64,000 nt of DNA, from NCBI RefSeq assembly GCF_026212465.1, contig NC_080058.1, positions 22,878,109 through 22,942,108 on the forward strand, read 5' to 3'. Of the stretch, positions 8,979 to 18,600 are shown in pieces (position 1 is the first letter of the stretch; each line of letters opens with the position of its first letter). This stretch comes from Amaranthus tricolor (lineage: Eukaryota; Streptophyta; Magnoliopsida; Caryophyllales; Amaranthaceae). The notes below the pieces were generated by a model. The model was given only the letters and a program-made list of their open reading frames with translations. It had not been told where the DNA came from and searched no databases. Position numbers and translations under genes: made by a program.

Positions 8979-10245
8979 TGTTGGCCTCTTAAGGTTTTGA
9001 TGATGACTTTACTTTTAAATAAACAAACATATTTTAGAGATTGTTTTGTAGGTATATATTCGATTTAATGTGAATCGTTGATGAAGCCTATGACTTGATT
9101 CGTGGAAGATGTACATGTCTCAAATATCCAAGAAGTTGGGAAATTGCTCTGGAAAACAGACTGCTGTTCCTAGAGTTAAAGTTCTGACGAATGTTGTAGA
9201 TGGAGACAGTGCACTGTTCCTTACGATGCAGGTCTGAAGAAAACATTGACTGGAAGATTACGAAAATTAAGTTTTCTGTTTTTGGTTAATGTAAAAGATT
9301 AAAATTTAATTAGTTGCTTAATTAAATTTATTTATTAATTGGCAAAATAATTTTAATTCGCCTAAAAACATGGAGAAAATCAATTCCTTGTTTATCTCCT
9401 ATAAACTCGGAATTCAAGAGACTTGTTCTCTACTTTGAATTGGTCTCCTATAAAATAGGATCTTCCTTGACCCATGATGTTTTAACGGTGCATGTGTACA
9501 GCAGTTACATTCCACTCCTACCTTTAACTAACTTTCCGTTTTCTTTGGGAGTAAGTTAGTTATGGAGAACGTGGGATGCGTGCAGCTCCTGGAGAACATG
9601 GGCTGAGTGCACTGCTTGCTGTTCCCCTTTTAAAAAGAGGTAACTTACGGTTCAGATGGGTATGAATGAATGTTGCATTGAGAGTGTCCATCTAAGGGAG
9701 AATTAATTGAGAAAAATATTCTAAGTTTTTAATGCCAATTAATTCATAATATTTTTCTTAAAGCAACTATTTCATTTTGATCTTTATGAATTGGCCTTGT
9801 AAAGGGTAATTGAGTGTTATTGTTGTAATTAGACTTGTGGGAAGTCTAAGGGTAGTAGAAGAGAAAATCGTGAGAAGAGAAAGAGAAGGAGAGAAGAGAA
9901 GGGAAGAGAATTAGGCCTAAGTAGAGAAGCTTTGAGAAAAGCACTTAGAGAATTAAGAAGCTTCAAGTGAAGCAAATTATTGTTATGTGTAATTGTAATT
10001 GATTGCCTTAACATAGTGAGAATTTTGAAATCCCGGGGGGTCGTGGTTTTTCCTTCTTATTAGGCCAAGAAGGTTTCCACGTAAAATCTTTGTCTCCTTT
10101 ATTATTTTTCTTTTCGTTTTTAAGTTTAAGTTTTGTTCTTTACTTAATACAATTCCGCAAAAAGTTGAGCAAAAATCTTAAACCTACTACACAATAATTC
10201 ACCCCCCCCTCTTGTTGCATTCGATCATCCATTAGTATTTCTACA
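8979..10245 (+). repeat. 3' LTR of the copia element (1267 bp)
   Basis: Begins TGTTGGCC after the polypurine tract and ends CTACA at 10245, where satellite sequence starts at once (GTTCATTC). TG...CA ends are as expected. A TATA-like box is at 9449-9456, the purine tract at 9872-9910 and the stem-loop at 10042-10081. The first 431 bp have no counterpart in the window because the 5' LTR is truncated. Confidence 0.95.
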
Positions 10246-10749
10246 GTTCATTCTTCAAAGTTCATTTATCCTTGTTCATTCTTCATCGTTCATTCTTCAT
10301 TGATCATTGATCGTTGTTCATTCTTCACAGATCATTCTTCATTGATCACTGATCCATGTTCATTTTTCATCGTTCATTCTTCATTGATCATTGATCCTTG
10401 TTCATTCTTCATCGTTCATTATTCATTGATCATTGATCCTTGTTCATTTTTCATCGTTCATTCTTCATTGATCATAGATCCTTGTTCATTTTTCATCGTT
10501 CATTCTTCATTGATCATTCACCCTTGTTCATTCTTCATCGTTCATTCCTCATCGATCATTGATCCTTGTTCGTTTTTCATCGTTCATTCTTCAAAGATCA
10601 TTGATCCTTGTTCATTTTTCATCGTTCATTCTTCATTGATCATTGATCCTTGTACATTCTTCATCGTTCATTCTTCAATGATCATTGATCCTTGTTCATG
10701 CTTCATCCTTCATTCTTCATTGATCATCGATCCTTGTTCATTCTTCATC

Positions 10750-13028
10750 GTTGAATCTTCAACGATCAATGATCCTTGTTCATTCTTCATCGTTCATTCT
10801 TCAATGATCATTGATCCTTGTTCATTCTTCATCGTTCATGCTTCATTGATCATTGATCCTTGTTCATTCATCATCGTTCATTCATTAATGATCATTTCTC
10901 CTTGTTCATTCTTCATCATTCTCTCTTCATTGATCATTGATCCTTGTTCATTCTTCATCGTTCATTCTTCAAAGATTGTTGATCCTTGTTCATTCTTCAT
11001 CGTTCATTCTTCAATAATCATAGATCCTTGTTCATTCTTCATCGTGCATTCTTCATTGAACATTCATCATTGTTCATTCTTCATCGTTCATTCTTCTTTG
11101 ATCATTCATCCTTGTTCATTCTTCATCGTTCATTATTCATTGATCATTGATCCTTGTTTATTCTTCATCGTTCATTCTTCAAAGATCATTTATCCTTGTT
11201 CATTCTTCATCGTTCATTCTTCATTGATCATTGATCGTTGTTCATTCTTCATCGTTCATTCTTCATTGATCATTGATCCTTGTTCATTTTTCATCTTTCA
11301 TTCTTCATTGATCATTGATCCTTGTTCATTCTTCATCGTTCATTATTCATTGATCATTGATCCTTGTTCATTCTTCATCGTTCATTCTTCATTGATCATA
11401 GATCCTTGTTCATTTTTCATCGTTCATTCTTCATTGATCATTCACCCTTGTTCATTCTTGATCGTTCATTCCTCATCGATCATTGATCCTTGTTCGTTTT
11501 TCATCGTTCATTCTTCAAAGATCATTGATCCTTGTTCATTTTTCATCGTTCATTCTTCATTGATCATTGATCCTTGTTCATTCTTCATCGTTCATTCTAC
11601 AATGATCATTGATCCTTGTTCATTCTTCATCGTTCATTCTTCAATGATCATTAATCCTTGTTCATTCTTCATCGTTCATTCTTCATAGATCATTGATCCT
11701 AGTTCATTCTTCATCGTTCATTCTTCATTGATCATTGATCCTTGTTCATTCTTCATCGTTCATTGTTCATTGATCATTGATTCTTGTTCTTTCTTCATCG
11801 TTCATTCTTCATTGATCATTGACCGTTGTTCATTCTTCATCGTTCATTCTTCGTTGATCATTGATCCTTGTTCATTCTTCATCGTTCATTCTTCTTTGAT
11901 CATTCATCATTGTTCATTCTTCTTCCTTCATTCTTCATTGATCATTGATCCTTATTCATTCTTCATCGTTCATTCTTTAAAGATCATTGATCCTTGTTCA
12001 TACTTCATCGTTCATTCTTCATTGATCATTGATCCTTGTTCATGCTTCATGTTCATTCTTCATCGATCATCGATCCGTGTTCATTCTTCATCGTTCATTC
12101 TTCAATGATCAATGTTCCTTGTTCATTCTTCATCGTTCATTCTTCTGAACATTCATCCTTGTTTATTCTTCATTGTTCATTCTTCAATGATGATTGATCC
12201 TTGTTCATTCTTCATCGTTCATTCTTCAATGATCATTGATCCTTGTGCATTGTTCATCGTTCATTGTTCATTGATCATTGATCCTTGTTCATTCTTCATC
12301 GTTCATTCTTCATTCATCATTGATCCTTGTTCATTCTTCATCGTTCATTCTTCATTGATCATTGATCCTTGTTGATTCTTCATCGTTCATTCTTCATTAA
12401 TCATTTTTCATCGTTCATTCTTCATTGATCATTCATCCTTGTTCATTCTTCATCGTTCATTCTTGATTGATCATTGATCCTTGTTCGTTCTTCATCGTTC
12501 ATTCTGCAATGATCATTGATCCTTGTTCATTTTTCATCGTTCATTCTTCATTGATCATTGATCCTTGTTCATTCTTCATCGTTCATTCTTCAATGATCAT
12601 TGATCCTTGTTCATTCTTCATCGTTCATTCTTCAATGACCATTGATCCTTGTTCATTCTTCATCGTTCATTCTTCATTGATCTTTAATCCTTGTTCATTC
12701 TTCATCGTTCATTCTTCATTGATCATTGATCCTTGTTCATTCTTCATCGTTCATTGATCATTGATCAAGTATCCTTGTTTATTCTTCATCGTTCATTCTT
12801 CATTGATCATTGATCCTTGTTCATTCTTCATCGTTCATTCTTCAATGATCTGTGATCCTTGTTCATTCTTCATCGTTCATTCTTCATTGATCATTGATCC
12901 TTGTTCATTCTTACTCATTCATTCTTCATTTATCATTAATCCTTGTTTGTTCTTCATCGTTCATTCTTCAATGAACATTGATCCTTGTTCATTCTTCATC
13001 GTTCATTCTTCATTGTTCATTCTTCATC
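10750..13028 (+). repeat. Higher-order repeat copy 1 (about 2.27 kb)
   Basis: Blocks here recur downstream with constant offsets. The pairs 11728/13993, 12112/14377 and 12467/14732 give 2265, and an upstream pair (10764/13043) gives 2279. The 14-bp difference is explained by a 14-bp subunit missing from copy 2 near 13486. Ends are approximate. Confidence 0.75.
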
Positions 13029-14739
13029 GTTGATTCTTCAATGATCAATGATCCTTGTTCATTCTTCATCGTTCATTCTTCAATGATCATTGATCCTTGT
13101 TCATTCTTCATCGTTCATGCTTCATTGATCATTGATCCTTGTTCATTCATCATCGTTCATTCATTAGTGATCATTTCTCCTTGTTCATTCTTCATCGTTC
13201 TTTCTTCATTGATCATTGATCCTTGTTCATTCTTCATCGTTCATTCTTCAAAGATTGTTGATCCTTGTTCATTCTTCATCGTTCATTCTTCAATAATCAT
13301 AGATCCTTGTTCATTCTTCATCGTTCATTTTTCATTGAACATTCATCATTGTTCATTCTTCATCGTTCATTCTTCTTTGATCATTCATCCTTGTTCATTC
13401 TTCATCGTTCATTATTCATTGATCATTGATCCTTGTTTATTCTTCATCGTTCATTCTTCTAAGATCATTTATCCTTGTTCATTCTTCATTAATCATTGAT
13501 CGTTGTTCATTCTTCATCGTTCATTCTTCATTGATCATTGATCCTTGTTCATTTTTCATCTTTCATTCTTCATTGATCATTGATCCTTGTTCATTCTTCA
13601 TCGTTCATTATTCATTGATCATTGATCCTTGTTCATTCTTCATCGTTCATTCTTCATTGATCATAGATCCTTGTTCATTTTTCATCGTTCATTCTTCATT
13701 GATCATTCACCCTTGTTCATTCTTGATCGTTCATTCCTCATCGATCATTGATCCTTGTTCGTTTTTCATCGTTCATTCTTCAACGATCATTGATCCTTCT
13801 TCATTTTTCATCGTTCATTCTTCATTGATCATTGATCCTTGTTCATTCTTCATCGTTCATTCTTCAATGATCATTGATCCTTGTTCATTCTTCATCGTTC
13901 ATTCTTCAATGATCATTAATCCTTGTTCATTCTTCATCGTTCATTCTTCATAGATCATTGATCCTAGTTCATTCTTCATCGCTCATTCTTCATTGATCAT
14001 TGATCCTTGTTCATTCTTCATCGTTCATTGTTCATTGATCATTGATTCTTGTTCTTTCTTCATCGTTACTTCTTCATTGATCATTGATCCTTGTTCATTC
14101 TTCATCGTTCATTCTTCGTTGATCATTGATCCTTGTTCATTCTTCATCGTTCATTCTTCTTTGATCATTCATCATTGTTCATTCTTCTTCTTTCATTCTT
14201 CATTGATCATTGATCCTTGTTCATTCTTCATCGTTCATTCTTTAAAGATCATTGATCCTTGTTCATTCTTCATCGTTCATTCTTCATTGATCATTGATCC
14301 TTGTTCATGCTTCATGTTCATTCTTCATCGATCATCGATCCGTGTTCATTCTTCATCGTTCATTCTTCAATGATCAATGTTCCTTGTTCATTCTTCATCG
14401 TTCATTCTTCTGAACATTCATCCTTGTTCATTCTTCATTGTTCATTCTTCAATGATGATTGATCCTTCTTCATTCTTCATCGTTCATTCTTCAATGATCA
14501 TTGATCCTTGTGCATTGTTCATCGTTCATTGTTCATTGATCATTGATCCTTGTTCATTCTTCATCGTTCATTCTTCATTCATCATTGATCCTTGTTCATT
14601 CTTCATCGTTCATTCTTCATTGATCATTGATCCTTGTTGATTCTTCATCTTTCATTCTTCATTAATCATTTTTCATCGTTCATTCTTCATTGATCATTCA
14701 TCCTTGTTCATTCTTCATCGTTCATTCTTGATTGATCAT
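13029..14739 (+). repeat. Higher-order repeat copy 2, part left of the CRM insertion
   Basis: Matches copy 1 at offset 2265 until the retroelement boundary at 14739. The match resumes right of the element (21541 corresponds to 12761, offset 8780, which is 2265 plus the 6515 bp of element and target duplication). Confidence 0.75.
14735..14739. other. Target-site duplication, left copy (ATCAT)
   Basis: ATCAT precedes the LTR start TGATGCAAA. The same five bases follow the other LTR end at 21250-21254. The undisturbed paralogue near 12470 has this site once. Confidence 0.92.
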
Positions 14740-15685
14740 TGATGCAAAACAAAGACTGAATATGGTCTTTGTTATGCAAAGATCAATGTGGGATCAAGAG
14801 ATTATCCAATTACTCACGCACAATCCTAAATCACTCGATGCAAAGGGGTTTAGAACACTCAGAACAATCAAGAAGGTGGTTCTTGATTTTCTGATGTCTG
14901 CACGGGTGGACGTTGTTCCACTCCTTTACAACCTTCTACAGAAACTCAAAGCAAGGAGGATGATTCCTTGCCTTGTGTGATTCCCTGAGAATATAGGTTT
15001 GCTTGAAAACCTATGAATTCTCCGGCCAAAGATGAACCTCCTTGGAACAAGTTTGCAAACAAACTCAAAAACAATCAAACACTTTGTCTGAAAATGAAAC
15101 TCTGATTTTTATTATCAATATGCAACGTCCTCAATTACATGAGCATCCTACGTATTTATAAGGTTTTACAATCCAGAAAATAGCCGTTACAAGGCTTTGA
15201 CAAATGCACATGGCAAAAACTAACAAAACAGAAACTTAAAACAAGGCCAACACTTAGCCAAAAAAACGGACGTTCTTTTCTTCTGACCAGGCCTCCTTTA
15301 GCCTATCCTAGGGTCTTCCTGGTGGTTTGTCAGCAGCACCCTAGGGCCTCTATGGCTTGGTCCATGTAAGGAGATGCCATTGACGTCTTCCTCTTGGTTC
15401 AGGTAATCCTGGTCTGAGCTCAGTAACGTCAGCAAGGTCAGCTGGTCGTCAGAATCAACTGTTGTTCTGTTCCTGCATTTTGTTGGCTTGTTTGAGCGTT
15501 CATCTTGTTTTTCTAAGATGTTTTGGCTTGTCTCAGCTTCTTGGAGTCTTTTTAGGTCCCTTTTAGTCATGTCCAAGGTGTCATTGCTGTCTTCCCTTGT
15601 TCCATGGTCATTTGGCGTAGATGAATGCCCATTCGTATGGTCTGATGCCTCTGTTGCATGCTTGTCCTTTGATGCCTTTGCATCA
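14740..15685 (-). repeat. 3' LTR of CRM element (left copy)
   Basis: Aligns base for base with 20304-21249 (constant offset 5564). On the - strand it starts TGATGCAAAGG and ends TTTTGCATCA. It holds the last 388 bp of the polyprotein frame, a TATAAATA box (15153-15160) and an AATAAA signal (15108-15113). Confidence 0.96.
15108..15113 (-). terminator. Polyadenylation signal in CRM 3' LTR
   Basis: AATAAA on the - strand, about 40 bp downstream of the TATA box, so it would lie just inside the transcript start and be used in the 3' LTR. This position is expected for a short R region. Confidence 0.45.
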
Positions 15686-18600
15686 ACTCCTCCCTCTTGG
15701 GGGAGAATTGTCCTCAATTCTTGGACTGGTTGATGCCTTGTTAAGTCTCCTATATTGAAGATAGGGGAGACATTGAACTCTGCAGGCAACTGGACTTCAA
15801 AGGCATTTTCTCCAATTTTCTTCAACACCTTGTATGGCCCTATGGCTCTGGGCTGCAGTTTGTTTCTTCTGAGGTGGGGGAAACGTTTCTTTCTTGCATA
15901 AACCCATACTTGATCACCCTCCTGAATTGGCATTCTTGCTCTAAGATGCTTATCAGCTTGCTTCTTATATTTCTTGTTGGTTTCTTCCAAGTTTGTATGG
16001 ACTTGCTTATGGATTTCTTCCATTTGCTTGACCAGATCTGCAGCTTCCTCTGTTTTGCTGTCACATATAGGCACTTCAATTAGATTTACAGGAAGCAATG
16101 GGTTGCTACCATACACACATTCAAATGGAGTATGTTTGGTAGCACGACTTGGTGATCTGTTAAAAGCAAATTCAGCATAGCACAATTTCAAATCCCATTC
16201 CCTAACATTAGTAGTCACTAATGACCTTAACAGAGTACCCAAGGTTCTGTTGGTCACCTCTGTTTGACCATCAGTCTGAGGGTGATATGCTGTACTAAAC
16301 AATAGCTTAGTGCCCAACATCCTCCACAAGGTCTTCCAAAAATGACTCAAAAATTTGCTATCCCTGTCAGAGACAATGGACTTGGGTATGCCATGCAGTC
16401 TAACTATTTCAGCAAAGTATAGTTTGGCTATATGCTGTGCATCATCAGTTTTAGTGCAAGCTATGAAATGTGACATTTTTGAAAACCTATCTACCACTAC
16501 CATAATAGCATCCTTTCCCCTCCTTGTTTTGGGTAGGGCTACCATGAAATCCATGCTTATGTGTTCCCATGGTTTGTTAGCTACAGGCAAGGGAAGATAC
16601 TCTCCTTTGTGAAAAGTCACTTTAGCCTTTAAACAAGTCTCACACCTAAGTATGTGTTTGCCTACTGTACCAAGCATTCTTGGCCAATAAAAATGTTTAG
16701 CCAGCATGTTAAGGGTCTTCTGAATGCCAAAATGGCCAGCTATGCTACCCTTATGCACCTCCTTTACCAACACTGTTCTCAGTGGTAGTTTAGGAATGCA
16801 AAGTTTGTTTCCCTTAAACAAATAGCCCTGATGAATACTAAACAACCCCTGTGGTGTGGTTTCACATGATTCATATATGTTAGCAAAGTCAGGGCAGGTC
16901 TGGTATTGTTCCTTAATAAATTCAAAACCCAAAACCTTGGCACTTAATATACCCAGCATACTGTACTTTCTGCTAAGAGCATCAGCAATGATGTTGGTTT
17001 TGCCTACCTTGTACTTAGCTGAAAAGTCAAAGGTTTGCATGAATTCCACCCACCTAGCATGCCTACTACTCAACTTGTGTTGACTGTTTATATGTTTCAA
17101 GGATTCATGGTCAGTATGCAAGATGAAAGGTTGAATTCTTAAGTAATGAGACCAATGGTCTAAAGCTCTTATGATAGCATAGAACTCCTTGTCATAGGTG
17201 GAGTAATTAAGCCTACTATTGTTAAGCTTTTCACTGAAAAATGCCACTGGTCTACCTTCTTGAACAAGCACTGCCCCAATTCCCATACCACTGGCATCAC
17301 ACTCTAACTCAAAGGGTTTAGTGAAATCAGGTAGCTTGAGAATGGGAGCACTACACATCATACCTTTAAGGGTTTCAAAGGCCTGCTGTGCCTTGGGTGT
17401 CCAGTTAAACTTCCCCTGTTTTGTGCACTCTGTTATGGGTGCCATAACAGAGCTGAAGCCCCTGATAAACCTCCTGTAGAAGGAGGCCAGCCCATGAAAA
17501 GACCTAATTTGTGTGAGTGTTGTGGGTGTGGGCCACTCCTGTATGGCTTGGACTTTTATTGGGTCTACCTTGACTCCCTCCTTGCCCACAATATACCCTA
17601 AGAAGCTAACCTCAGGCAGTAAGAAATTACATTTTTCAAGCTTTGCATACAACCTCTGTTTCCTTAGAACCTCAAATAGTTGTTGGAGGTGGTCTAGGTG
17701 GGCTGCTATGTCCTTGCTGTAGATGAGTATGTCATCTAGGTAAACAACTATAAACTTCCCTAGGAAAGGTCTTAAAATCTCATTCATCAGGCGCATAAAG
17801 GTGCTAGGGGCACCTGTCAAACCAAAGGGCATAACAAGCCACTCATACAGCCCATACTTGGTTTTGAAGGCTGTTTTCCACTCATCCCCTGTTTTCATCC
17901 TGATTTGGTGGTATCCACTCCTGAGATCCACCTTGCTAAACCATTGAGAACCCCCTAACTCATCCAATATGTCATCAATCCTAGGTATAGGGAACCTATA
18001 CTTGATGGTTATGTTGTTTACACTACGACTATCAATACACATTCTCCATGTGCCATCCTTCTTAGGCACAAGTAGAGTGGGTACTGCACAAGGACTCAAA
18101 CTCTCCCTAACATAGCCCCTCTTCATCAAATCCTCTACCTGTCTCTGTAATTCTTGGGCCTCTTTGGGATTAGTCCTATAAGCAGGCTTGTTAGGAAGAC
18201 TAGCCCCAGGTAGTAAGTCAATTTGGTGTTCCACCCCCCTGAATGGTGGTAATCCAGGTGGTAGCTCAGTGGGAAACACATCCTTATATTGTTCTAATAG
18301 TCTAGCCATTTCAGCAGGTATAGGTGTGGGATCTTGTACTTCTTTGGTGACTAACAAATACAGCTCTTCTGTTCCCTGCACTTCCCTTTCACACTCTTTT
18401 CTATTCATCAACTGCACATGTTCCTTAGAGGGATTAGGTGGCACTGCTCTGTGTGGGGGCAGGGGTAAAAATTCTTTCCTCTTCCCATTGTGTCTAATAG
18501 TGTAAGTGTTGTCATAACCATCGTGTATGGCTCTCTTGTCATATTGCCAGGGTCTACCTAGCAAGAGGTGGCATGCATCCATATTTAAGACATCACACAA

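Larger units (their letters stand above)
1..10245 (+). mobile_element. Ty1/copia LTR retrotransposon, SIRE/Maximus type, 5' LTR cut by window edge
   Basis: Order seen: partial LTR, tRNA-Met primer site, gag, pol in the order protease-integrase-RT-RNase H (the copia order), a third frame, polypurine tract, complete LTR. The long gag with two zinc knuckles and a coiled coil, plus an extra frame after pol, place it in the SIRE/Maximus lineage. All three frames are intact. The 836 bp of LTR visible at both ends align without net indel (constant offset 9409) and differ at four sites (78, 232, 609 and 786), about 0.5%. Under the often used plant rate of 1.3e-8 per site per year this is roughly 0.2 Myr. 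The 3' end abuts satellite directly. The 5' flank and any target duplication lie outside the window. Confidence 0.95.
10246..14739 (+). repeat. 42-bp satellite array, left segment (between the two retroelements)
   Basis: Head-to-tail monomers of 42 bp. Consensus written as three 14-bp subunits: TTCATTCTTCATCG, then TTCATTCTTCATTG, then ATCATTGATCCTTG. Each subunit is itself two related heptamers. Monomers vary at a few positions; common variants read CAATGATCATTG or CAATGATCAATG in the last subunits. The + strand is about three-quarters pyrimidine. The long + strand open frames here (for example 10300-11688) only reflect a 14-codon period without stops and are not genes. Confidence 0.97.
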
